DNA from: CAZTJA01 sp964613745
GTDB taxonomy: Bacteria > Desulfobacterota > Desulfomonilia > Desulfomonilales > Desulfomonilaceae
NCBI GenBank assembly: GCA_964613745.1
Contig: CAZTJA010000004.1
Coordinates: forward strand, 1 to 64,000
DNA: 64,000 nucleotides
Direction: 5' to 3'
A program made the translations under genes and the position numbers. Shown here piece after piece: positions 44,405 to 51,602 of this stretch. Below the pieces are notes generated by a model. That model was not told the DNA's origin, searched no databases, and was given only the letters and a program-made list of their open reading frames with translations. Numbering within the stretch: position 1 is the first letter of the stretch; every line of letters starts with the position of its first letter.

Positions 44405-45148
44405 TCATGAAAAAAGCTCCGGTTTAATGAGCGTTTTAATAAAACCGCGCGACCAGTTGGCTAACATTGCTCCGGATATCGCTTGCGGATCGGATCGCTC
44501 CGATTCGGATAAATGTCTCATCGTTTCAATTGGAATGTTTTTCACCAGCTTACTCAGATCTCCAGGTGTGAATTCCTCTTCAGGCCCCGCCCCGTTATCA
44601 ATGGCATTGATGATGATTGCTTCTATGGAAATGCCTCGTTTTTGCAGCGCTTCAACACTGAGTAACGTGTGGTTTATGGTTCCAAGTCTCATCCGCGCGA
44701 CCAAAATGACGGGAAATCCGAGCGTCCTGACAAAATCGATCAATAGCTTCTTGTCGGACATTGGAACCATTAAGCCCCCGGCTCCTTCAATGAAGGTCAG
44801 GTCTGCCGTTTCCGTAACGGACCTAATGTGCTCCTCAAGTTCGCTTAAGAATATACGTCTGCCTTCCATGGCTGCAGCTCTTGCCGGAGCCGCAGGCAGC
44901 GAAAACCGCAATGGAGCGCAATCATCTAAACTGATGGAATTGTCCGATGCCGCTTGCAGGAAAGCTCCATCTTGTGGAAAAACCGTGCCGCTTATGACAT
45001 CGCAGCCGGTTTCGACCGGCTTAAGACCGACTGCCCGGATTCCGAGACTTCTGGATAACTTGATCAAACCTGCAGCAATTAGCGTCTTTCCTACTCCGGT
45101 GTCGGTACCGGCTACAAACAAACCCTGTTTTTTGAAAGCGTCATTCAT
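44405..45148 (-). CDS. bioD: Dethiobiotin synthetase
   Basis: ATP-dependent dethiobiotin synthetase of biotin synthesis. The Walker A motif is GTDTGVGKT at residue 11 onward, and the second signature is FIEGAGGLMVPM. I start at the ATG at 45148 (247 residues), preceded by GAAGG. The earlier ATG at 45178 would sit 4 nt behind a 7-bp hairpin and gives 10 unneeded residues. It closes the ureido ring of 7,8-diaminopelargonate made by BioA, whose gene is directly upstream on this strand. bioB, bioF and bioC/H are not in the window. No BirA-type operator is evident. Confidence 0.93.
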   Translation of the reverse strand: MNDAFKKQGLFVAGTDTGVGKTLIAAGLIKLSRSLGIRAVGLKPVETGCDVISGTVFPQDGAFLQAASDNSISLDDCAPLRFSLPAAPARAAAMEGRRIFLSELEEHIRSVTETADLTFIEGAGGLMVPMSDKKLLIDFVRTLGFPVILVARMRLGTINHTLLSVEALQKRGISIEAIIINAIDNGAGPEEEFTPGDLSKLVKNIPIETMRHLSESERSDPQAISGAMLANWSRGFIKTLIKPELFS

Positions 45149-45182
45149 GTTGAATTGGATACCTTCGGGTAATCGCATTTCA

Positions 45183-45202
45183 GGGTGACGTGCTTGTCAC
45201 CC
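45183..45202 (-). promoter_or_regulatory. Hairpin just upstream of bioD
   Basis: A 7-bp perfect stem (GGGTGAC at 45183-45189, GTCACCC at 45196-45202) with a 6-nt loop lies in the roughly 200-nt bioA-bioD gap, 34 nt before the preferred bioD start. No T tract follows on the minus strand, so it may affect translation or mRNA processing and not be a terminator. Confidence 0.4.
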
Positions 45203-45352
45203 ATTCCCATCATTCCAGAACATGCGAGTTGTATTTCCGTGAAGACTGTAAGTTCTTAAAGAGAAAGCAAACGGCTCAAATCGCTTCACGCCGGTATGAG
45301 AATTAGGGAAACTTTCTAAACACTTCAACAGTAAATACTTTAATCAGTCGGG

Positions 45353-46696
45353 CTAATTTCCGCAAATATCGCATATGGCGGATGCGGCGCATGAAACAAG
45401 ATCTTGAATTTCGTTTGTGGTAATGGAAAGAGGCGGCATAATGACCAGCACATCACCTAATGGTCTCAAAATAATTCCATAATCGCGACATCTCATTGCT
45501 ACCTTGAATCCGATACGTTGTTCGATGGGATAGGGTGTGCGATTTTCCGCGTCATCAACAAGATGGATTCCCGTCATAAAACCGCTTTGTCGAATGTCTC
45601 CAACATGCCTTAATCCTGCAACCTTGTCTACAAGGGATTTCGTTAGAAATTGGATTTTCGATCGGGATTGATCCATCACTTTTTCGGATTCAAAGACGTC
45701 TAAACAAGCGATTGCGGCAGCACAGGCCAAGGCGTTGCCGGTGTAACTGTGACCATGGAAGAACGTTTTGTAATCCGTGTAGCTCCCCAAAAACGCACCA
45801 AAAATTGCATCACTCACCATAGTAGCGGCTAAAGGCAGGTATCCTCCGCTAAGGCCCTTGGCAAGACACAGCATATCCGGGTGAACGTCTTCATGTTCGC
45901 AGGCGAACATACGCCCCGTTCTGCCGAAACCGGTAGCGACCTCATCACATATCAACAAGATATCGTGGTCTCGACAGATTTGTTCCACACCCTTTAGAAA
46001 GCCCTTGGGATGAACAATCATACCGGCAGCTCCCTGCACGATAGGTTCCACCACCAATGCCGCTATTTCCCCGGCACGGTTCACACAAATTTTCCTGAAC
46101 TCCTCAAGTGAGTTGTTCCGACATTCCTCAGGAGTAAGTTCAGGACACATATATGGAAACGGGGTCTTTAGAGAAATGGTGTTGAACAAAAGCGGGTGAA
46201 AAATACTGTGGAATAGATCGATACCTCCGAGGCTTACCGAACCTATCGTGTCCCCGTGATATGCTTCCGAAAGAGTGACGAAATACTTTTTTTCGGGCTG
46301 TCCTATGTTTCTCCAGTACTGAAAAGCTATCTTCAACGCAACTTCTACAGCCGTAGATCCTGAATCCGAATAGAATACTTTTTCCAACCCGCTGGGAGTT
46401 ATTTGAACCAAACGTTCGGCTAATTCAATCGAAGGTACGGATGCAAGGCCGAGCAATGTAGAATGAGCAACTTTTTCCAATTGCTCCACAATGGCCCTAT
46501 TGATTCTCTCGTGTTTGTGACCGTGTATGTTGACCCACAGGGAAGAAATACCATCAAGATACTTTTTACCGTGAGTGTCGATCAGATAATTTCCTTCCGC
46601 TGCTTCGATGACGAGAGGGTCTGAAGCGAGCCATTCTTCCATTTGTGTGAAAGGATGCCAAATGTACTGTTTGTCCTTTTCAGACCAATTCGACAA
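45353..46696 (-). CDS. bioA: Adenosylmethionine-8-amino-7-oxononanoate aminotransferase
   Basis: I start at TTG 46696: GGAGG lies 6 bp upstream, the product then begins LSNWSEKDKQYIWHPFTQM as in BioA, and its 447 residues match the family (430-450). The open frame runs 41 codons further to 46819 but would overlap the upstream gene. PLP-fold motifs: GSTAVEVALKIA, then SEAYHGDTIGS, the Asp in ICDEVATGFGRTG, and the PLP lysine in LAKGLSGG near residue 275. WHPFTQM is typical of BioA and not of GABA aminotransferases. It makes 7,8-diaminopelargonate with SAM as amino donor, the step before BioD. Confidence 0.93.
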   Translation of the reverse strand: MSNWSEKDKQYIWHPFTQMEEWLASDPLVIEAAEGNYLIDTHGKKYLDGISSLWVNIHGHKHERINRAIVEQLEKVAHSTLLGLASVPSIELAERLVQITPSGLEKVFYSDSGSTAVEVALKIAFQYWRNIGQPEKKYFVTLSEAYHGDTIGSVSLGGIDLFHSIFHPLLFNTISLKTPFPYMCPELTPEECRNNSLEEFRKICVNRAGEIAALVVEPIVQGAAGMIVHPKGFLKGVEQICRDHDILLICDEVATGFGRTGRMFACEHEDVHPDMLCLAKGLSGGYLPLAATMVSDAIFGAFLGSYTDYKTFFHGHSYTGNALACAAAIACLDVFESEKVMDQSRSKIQFLTKSLVDKVAGLRHVGDIRQSGFMTGIHLVDDAENRTPYPIEQRIGFKVAMRCRDYGIILRPLGDVLVIMPPLSITTNEIQDLVSCAASAICDICGN

Positions 46697-46721
46697 ATCA
46701 ATCCTCCGAAAAAAGAACTGT

Positions 46722-47765
46722 TTAGTTGCGGATCCCGCTGGATTCAGCGATTTGTATGGTGGAGTCGGACTCTTTCGATTTGAAAATAAGTGCTCGATCA
46801 AAACGGAAATTGCCGGCAAGGTACGAGTATACCGTTAGGCCGATATTCACGACCATTGTAAAGATGTGATAAACAGTTGCAAAAGAAACGGCCGCAATTG
46901 CTTGTATTCCAAATAAGGCGAGAGCATAGCGACATGCCGCATGAAATGTCCCAATAAATCCAGGCGCCGATGGCAGCGCGACACCGAAACATATGAAAAC
47001 CTGGATGGTCACGGCGGTCAGGAAAGGAGCATTAATGGAAAAAGCCGTAAGGAAAACATAAGTCAGAGTCGCAAACAGAAGCCACAATAGAACGGAATAT
47101 CCGAACAGAATGATCACTTTCTTGAGTCCGGACATAATACCAAACCCATCCAAGAGCTTTTTCAAGAGACTTCCAATGAATCCCGCGGCCTTATGCGGAA
47201 GGAGGCCCAAAATCTTGGCCGTCCAAACGTCTACTTTCTCCCGGTGAACCAGCGCAAAAAGTATGAATGCATAACCGATTAAGAGCATAACCAGCATAAG
47301 AAATCCGAACCAGGAATACATGTGCGGAATCTCGGGTGTTCGCCACAAAACAATTCCCAGCAAGAGCAATAATCCTGAAAGATCGAAAAACCGCTCAACA
47401 ATAACGGCTCCGAAACTACTGGTGAAGGAAACTCCTTGTTGCTGCAGCAGATATGGTCTTAAAAATTCACCTAGTCTTGCCGGTAACAGAGATCCGGCTC
47501 CGGCCCAAATATTGAGCAAGTGCCAGGAAGACTTCACGGATAAATTGCAAAACGGGCTTACGATGATTCTAAATCTGAGTGCCCGGACCAACTGAACGGA
47601 CAACATTAAAAAGAACGCTGGAATAAGATAGACTGGTTTCATTTCCAGCATTCCATTCTTCAATTCCATCCAGGATACGTCACGGAATGAAAGATAAAGG
47701 AAAAAGGCCCCCAGAAACAGTCCCAGGAGTATAAGTATGACTTTCTTGGATTTGTCTCCCAACAT
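46722..47765 (-). CDS. Lysylphosphatidylglycerol synthase/flippase-type membrane protein
   Basis: A 347-residue integral membrane protein with about eight hydrophobic segments and no soluble domain. It has the pattern of the LPG_synthase_TM (UPF0104, AglD-like) family: ALRFRIIVSP, GAGSLLPARLGEFLRPYLL, VERFFDLSGLLLLLG and a late LPSAPGFIGTFHAACRYAL. Members move or modify lipid-linked groups. It starts 9 bp after the UDP-xylose synthase gene, so a role in lipid-linked sugar export or glycolipid formation is plausible. There is no aminoacyl-transferase domain, so it is not an MprF that makes lysyl-PG by itself. Confidence 0.85.
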   Translation of the reverse strand: MLGDKSKKVILILLGLFLGAFFLYLSFRDVSWMELKNGMLEMKPVYLIPAFFLMLSVQLVRALRFRIIVSPFCNLSVKSSWHLLNIWAGAGSLLPARLGEFLRPYLLQQQGVSFTSSFGAVIVERFFDLSGLLLLLGIVLWRTPEIPHMYSWFGFLMLVMLLIGYAFILFALVHREKVDVWTAKILGLLPHKAAGFIGSLLKKLLDGFGIMSGLKKVIILFGYSVLLWLLFATLTYVFLTAFSINAPFLTAVTIQVFICFGVALPSAPGFIGTFHAACRYALALFGIQAIAAVSFATVYHIFTMVVNIGLTVYSYLAGNFRFDRALIFKSKESDSTIQIAESSGIRN

Positions 47766-47774
47766 TTTGCTAGT

Positions 47775-48707
47775 TTATCGAAGTTCCTTCCTGAAATAAT
47801 CGATGGTCAAACGTAAGCCTTCGTCCAAAGGCACCACCGGAGACCACTGAAGCCGCGCCTGCGCAAGTCCGATATCCGGTCTGCGACGAACCGGATCGTC
47901 TTTCGGCAAGGGCTTATATACGAGCTTTGAACGGGTATCCGGAATCATTTCTAAAATCTTATCTGCAAGCTCCTGAATCGTCACTTCATGTGGATTTCCC
48001 AAGTTAATCGGACCGGGATCCCCGCTTTCCATTAAGCGAACAAGACCTTCCACCATATCTGTGATGAAGCAGAATGATCTCGTCTGAGTCCCCTCTCCGT
48101 AAATGGTGATATCTTCGCCTTTCAAGGCCTGGCAAATGAAATTGCTTACCACTCTTCCATCATCCGGGAGCATACGTGGGCCATATGTATTGAATATTCG
48201 TGAAATCGCGGTATTTACTCCATTATAATCTTTGTACCCAATCATCAATGTCTCGGCTGAGCGTTTGCCTTCATCATAACAGGCCCGGGGACCCACGGAA
48301 TTCACGTTCCCGTAATATGATTCCTTCTGGGGATGCACCAGAGGGTCTCCGTAGACCTCACTCGTTGATGCCAGCAAAATTCTGGCCCGAGTCCTCTTGG
48401 CTAATCCGAGCATATTCAACGTTCCGAGCACACTCGTCTTGAGCGTCTTAATCGGATTATACTGATAATGAACAGGTGATGCCGGACACGCGAGATGATA
48501 AACCTCATCAGCCTCTATAATTATGGGAACGACCACATCGTGTCGTATAAACTCAAAATTAGGGTTAGTCATGAACGGAGCTATATTTTTCTTGCTTCCC
48601 GTGAACATGTTGTCGAGGCACATCACGTTGTATCCGTCACCCAGTAGTTTTTCTACTAAATGACTGCCTATAAAGCCGGCCCCGCCTGATACAAGAACAC
48701 TTTTCAT
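47775..48707 (-). CDS. UDP-glucuronate decarboxylase (UDP-xylose synthase)
   Basis: A 310-residue short-chain dehydrogenase of the extended NDP-sugar type. The NAD-binding motif GGAGFIGSHL is at residue 9 on, HLACPASPVHYQYNPIKT is typical of UXS, and the catalytic motif is GPRACYDEGKR with the YxxxK pair. UXS oxidises and decarboxylates UDP-glucuronate to UDP-xylose, a donor for polysaccharides. Length and motifs fit the single-domain bacterial enzyme, not the ArnA C-terminal domain. It is the first gene of a minus-strand run (flippase-like gene, bioA, bioD, hydrolase), with 9 bp to the next gene. Confidence 0.93.
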   Translation of the reverse strand: MKSVLVSGGAGFIGSHLVEKLLGDGYNVMCLDNMFTGSKKNIAPFMTNPNFEFIRHDVVVPIIIEADEVYHLACPASPVHYQYNPIKTLKTSVLGTLNMLGLAKRTRARILLASTSEVYGDPLVHPQKESYYGNVNSVGPRACYDEGKRSAETLMIGYKDYNGVNTAISRIFNTYGPRMLPDDGRVVSNFICQALKGEDITIYGEGTQTRSFCFITDMVEGLVRLMESGDPGPINLGNPHEVTIQELADKILEMIPDTRSKLVYKPLPKDDPVRRRPDIGLAQARLQWSPVVPLDEGLRLTIDYFRKELR

Positions 48708-48850
48708 AATTACCCCTCAATATCGGATCGTAAAGTATCCGACACTAGTAAGACCATGTCAATCAGCTTGTTTATTGGACGGACAAGAATGTGTGCAAAT
48801 GACGCAGGATTCGCTTCATGTAATTGAGGAAGACGGGCAGGTGAAAGGAA

Positions 48851-48877
48851 TGGGGGAATCCGCATAGATTCCCCAAT
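48851..48877 (-). terminator. Stem-loop after the Cys-rich secreted protein gene
   Basis: An 8-bp perfect stem (GGGGAATC at 48853-48860, GATTCCCC at 48867-48874) with a 6-nt loop lies 6 bp past the stop at 48881. Only a short pyrimidine tract (CCATTCCTTTC) follows on the minus strand. Confidence 0.55.
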
Positions 48878-48880
48878 TCA

Positions 48881-49327
48881 TTATTTGCCGCATATTGGAG
48901 TGGCTTCAACAAGATAATTCTGCGGCAGCATTACCGTACGGCATACGGGTTTGTATACGACATTGTACCAAGGTATCGATTGAGGTTCATAGTACTCATA
49001 AGGCACTTTCTGCTGAACAACCTGGCAAAACGGCTGAGGACAACATTTTGTACATGGGTCCTGAGCACAGGGACTGCCCACCGGGGTACCTTTGAGCATT
49101 ACATTCTGAATCTTATATCCAATTCTCTTGACGGGAACGACTCGAGTGGTCGGAACCACCTCTGCCACCATTTCAGTCCTGACACATGGGACCATTTTTG
49201 TAATTAAGGTTTGCTGCGGGCCGCACGGTGGTGGCGGGGGATAGCATCCTCCCATTCCAAAAGCAGGCGCCATAAGCAGCGACACGATGAGCGTAGCAGC
49301 AGCCACGACAACCATAACCCTTTCCAT
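48881..49327 (-). CDS. Small secreted Cys/Pro-rich protein
   Basis: I start at the ATG at 49327 because GTGAGG, which codes the first two residues of a longer reading from GTG 49339, makes a good ribosome-binding site. The protein has 148 residues. A signal peptide (MVVVAAATLIVSLLMAPAFG) is followed by a Pro-rich start (GGCYPPPPPCGP) and about ten cysteines, some in clusters (CAQDPCTKCCPQPFC). Repeated VP-VVR/K segments (EVVPTTRVVPVKRIGY, VVYKPVCRTVMLP) resemble small Tyr/Pro/Val-rich envelope or coat proteins seen in planctomycetes and delta-proteobacteria. Disulfide cross-linking in the periplasm or cell surface is plausible. It has an almost perfect promoter. Function unknown. Confidence 0.75.
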   Translation of the reverse strand: MERVMVVVAAATLIVSLLMAPAFGMGGCYPPPPPCGPQQTLITKMVPCVRTEMVAEVVPTTRVVPVKRIGYKIQNVMLKGTPVGSPCAQDPCTKCCPQPFCQVVQQKVPYEYYEPQSIPWYNVVYKPVCRTVMLPQNYLVEATPICGK

Positions 49328-49382
49328 AATAAACCTCACCCTGAGTAATTTTCGAGCCCTAAAAAGGACAGTTAATATTTTT

Positions 49383-49411
49383 ATTATATCAAATTAAACT
49401 GTTTTTTTCAA
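49383..49411 (-). promoter_or_regulatory. Near-consensus sigma-70 promoter of the Cys-rich protein gene
   Basis: On the minus strand TTGAAA (49406-49411), a 17-bp spacer and a perfect TATAAT (49383-49388), 56 bp before the start. It is the best promoter match in the window, which suggests high expression. Confidence 0.8.
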
Positions 49412-49614
49412 TACAATACTTAACAATGTAATATACATCAAGTAATCGGGCTAAATAGTTTTCTCTGAAATGTGGGCTATTAGCGAACGCTCCTATTCAA
49501 TTGAAACTACAAAAGTTATCAAATGGGTGCTTACGGTTAATCCGTGAGCGCGTCAAGTGCACTAGTCCCTGAGCAACGTCATCCTATTGAAGTAAGCTCC
49601 GGGACTGCGATCGG

Positions 49615-49815
49615 CTATTTCGTTCCAATCAGCTTTTCTATGCTCGCTACCAAGAGGAAGCTGAAGCCGAGAAATACAAGAAACCGCAGCGCAAATTCCC
49701 ATGTATATACCTGGCCTGCGAGAAAGGATTGATATGAGTAATAGCCTGTCACCACCATGCCCAATAGGCAGAGTATAATTCTTAGTAAAGGATTTAAAAA
49801 TTCCTTCTTTGCCAT
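49615..49815 (-). CDS. Small two-helix membrane protein
   Basis: I start at the ATG at 49815, which has AGGAG 6 bp upstream, giving 66 residues; the frame is open 16 codons further. A first helix (about 9-28, NPLLRIILCLLGMVVTGYY) and a second (about 42-60, RFLVFLGFSFLLVASIEKL) are joined by a short loop. I recognise no family. The good ribosome-binding site and coherent membrane topology argue for a real gene. It stands alone between the Cys-rich protein gene and the MglAB operon, which runs the other way. The gap of 49412-49614 shows nothing else. Confidence 0.55.
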   Translation of the reverse strand: MAKKEFLNPLLRIILCLLGMVVTGYYSYQSFLAGQVYTWEFALRFLVFLGFSFLLVASIEKLIGTK

Positions 49816-49937
49816 AAATGCTCCTGAAAGTCTGATTGAATGCAGTGATGCCGGTGTTTCCATTCAATTAAAAAGTTATACATATTGCAAGGACTGTTTC
49901 AAGCTTATTAAGAAGTTACATGGAATAGCGGATTTTA

Positions 49938-49966
49938 TTGATTTTCTTCCGCTCTATTGATATAGT
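49938..49966 (+). promoter_or_regulatory. Candidate sigma-70 promoter of the mglBA-kinase operon
   Basis: TTGATT at 49938-49943 and TATAGT at 49961-49966 with a 17-bp spacer, 100 bp upstream of the DUF4388 start, in an A/T-rich intergenic stretch. Confidence 0.5.
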
Positions 49967-50065
49967 AAGCTCCGCAGCGAATACTTTTTTCAAGTTAGAA
50001 AAACTTGTCTCAATCTATTGTAGACAACATTATGGGCCGATTGATAGGCTGTTCATTCTGCTCAT

Positions 50066-50434
50066 ATGTGTGTCTCGTCAATGCATTTACGGGCACTAGT
50101 GAATAGAATTCTCGAAAAAAATAGCTCCAACGGTTTTCAAGGCATCATTACCAATACCAGTCTCCACGATATTGTGCAGCTCATTTGTATAGGGCGCACT
50201 ACATGCAGAATGTGCATCAAGAGTATGACCGGAGAAGGTTTCATCTGTTTTCGAGACGGAGAAGTAGTACACGCGGAACTTGATGATTTTTCCGGCGAAG
50301 AAGCATTTTATCGTATGCTCTCCTGGGACACCGGCACTTTTGCGTGCGATGAGCAAACATGGGTAACGGAGACCATTCAGGAAAGCTGGGACTTTCTTTT
50401 AATGGAGAGCCTCAGGCGAATAGATCGGCTCTGA
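50066..50434 (+). CDS. DUF4388/PatA-N-like protein
   Basis: A 122-residue soluble protein with the pattern of DUF4388 (PatA N-terminal-like): GFQGIITNTSLHDIVQLICIGRTT, then a strand pair GEGFICFRDGEVVHAELDDFSGEEAFYRMLSWDTGTFAC. Such domains often stand before or beside response regulators and small GTPase modules in delta-proteobacteria and cyanobacteria, probably as protein-interaction or signalling domains. The start is uncertain: ATG 50066 or ATG 50081, neither with a clear site. It precedes MglB and MglA in one operon (68 bp to MglB). Confidence 0.75.
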   Translation: MCVSSMHLRALVNRILEKNSSNGFQGIITNTSLHDIVQLICIGRTTCRMCIKSMTGEGFICFRDGEVVHAELDDFSGEEAFYRMLSWDTGTFACDEQTWVTETIQESWDFLLMESLRRIDRL

Positions 50435-50501
50435 AAGTATTCTCCTAACTGTTCTTCCGTGAAGCAACCCACGGAATAAACATAGAACTCGAGTTCAAAC
50501 C

Positions 50502-50918
50502 ATGCCGGATCTGGTGCTTACAAAACAATCTCTGGACAGAATCGATTCGATTCTCGGAAACCTGTTAAATCGCAGCGGAGCACACACTGTTCTACTCATT
50601 GATAAAGCGGGTCAGTTGATCAGCTTTCAAGGGACTATGGATCAAGAAAAAGTTGCTTCGTTGGCTGCATTGACCGCGGCCAATTACGGCGCAACCACGG
50701 CCATAGCACGCCTCTTTGGAGAAGAAGAATTCACACTGCTGTTTCACAAAGGCAAAGAGGAGAATATCCATTTTTCCAATGTCGGTGAAGAGTATTTAAT
50801 GATCACTGTTTTCAGCAACAATACTCATTTGGGTTTAGTGAGGCTGGAGGTACGTAAGGGGCTGGAACAGATTGAAGCCATGTTCGCCGAGAATTTGCGG
50901 CAATGGTTCAATTCTTAA
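50502..50918 (+). CDS. mglB: MglB-like Roadblock/LC7 protein
   Basis: A 138-residue Roadblock/LC7 domain. The sequence follows Myxococcus MglB closely in pattern: HTVLLIDKAGQLISFQGTMDQEKVASLAALTAANYGATTAIARLFGE, then a late NTHLGLVRLEVRKGLEQIEAMF. MglB dimers are the GTPase-activating protein of MglA and mark the lagging pole of the cell. The mglA gene begins 19 bp downstream. The usual MglBA order is kept. The start ATG at 50502 fits the family N-terminus. Confidence 0.88.
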   Translation: MPDLVLTKQSLDRIDSILGNLLNRSGAHTVLLIDKAGQLISFQGTMDQEKVASLAALTAANYGATTAIARLFGEEEFTLLFHKGKEENIHFSNVGEEYLMITVFSNNTHLGLVRLEVRKGLEQIEAMFAENLRQWFNS

Positions 50919-50937
50919 GCCCGGCAAAGGTTCCGTC

Positions 50938-51570
50938 ATGGCAATAATTAGTTTTAGATCTGATGAAATCCACTGCAAAATTGTGTATTACGGCCCAGGT
51001 AGGGGAGGAAAAACCACAAACCTGATCACGATTCACAAAGCGCTGGGTCATCAGGTTAGAGGCGAGTTGCTCTCAATAGATACCTCAGGCGACCGAACAT
51101 TATTTTTCGACTTTCTTCCAATGGATCTTGGCAGTATTGGAAAATTTCGTATAAAAATTTCCCTCTATACGGTTCCGGGACAGGTTCGCTACAATGATAC
51201 GCGGAAACTGGTGCTTAAAGGAGTAGACGGAATCGTATTCGTGGCGGATTCCCTGGAAGCCAGAAAGCACAACAATGTCGAAAGCCTGCTCAATCTAGAA
51301 GAAAATCTTAAAGAACAAGGCAAGAGCGTCAGTTCGCTTCCCGTTGTTCTTCAATACAATAAACGAGACTTGGCGGGCAGCAAAGTGGCCGTGATACCTG
51401 TGGATGAAATGGAGCATGACTTGAATGCGGATGGACGCTACCCGTCCTTTCTAGCGAGCGCACTGAAAGGCGACGGCGTAAGAGAGACTTTCAAGAAAAT
51501 CTGCATGCTTACGGTGGTGGATGTCAGTACAAGATTGTTAAAAGACAGAAACGTGGGAAGCGGTTCCTAA
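50938..51570 (+). CDS. mglA: MglA-like small Ras-type GTPase
   Basis: I start at ATG 50938 (210 residues), since the family begins with a short strand (ISFRSDEIHCKIVYYGPG); the frame is open 22 codons back into mglB. The P-loop is GPGRGGKTTNL, the switch region is TVPGQVRYNDTRKLVL, and the base-specifying motif is LQYNKRDL, all as in Myxococcus MglA. MglA-GTP sets the leading pole and recruits gliding or type IV pilus machinery. In the fourth Ras motif position a Ser/Ala-type SAL segment is seen. It belongs to the same operon as mglB and the two genes downstream. Confidence 0.92.
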   Translation: MAIISFRSDEIHCKIVYYGPGRGGKTTNLITIHKALGHQVRGELLSIDTSGDRTLFFDFLPMDLGSIGKFRIKISLYTVPGQVRYNDTRKLVLKGVDGIVFVADSLEARKHNNVESLLNLEENLKEQGKSVSSLPVVLQYNKRDLAGSKVAVIPVDEMEHDLNADGRYPSFLASALKGDGVRETFKKICMLTVVDVSTRLLKDRNVGSGS

Positions 51571-51602
51571 TAAGATCGATTCACAACGTCTGGAGACATG
51601 CG

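Noticed and set aside
44427..45188. Long open frame (253 codons) on the plus strand opposite bioD
   Set aside because: It is the antisense shadow of bioD; the minus-strand frame has the full dethiobiotin synthetase motifs and the plus-strand translation has no coherent domain.
46697..46819. 41-codon N-terminal extension of BioA
   Set aside because: It would overlap the preceding gene by 98 bp, has no BioA similarity, and the TTG at 46696 has GGAGG at good spacing.
44392..46900. BirA-type operator at the biotin genes
   Set aside because: No TTGTAAACC-like half-site pair was found near bioA or bioD.
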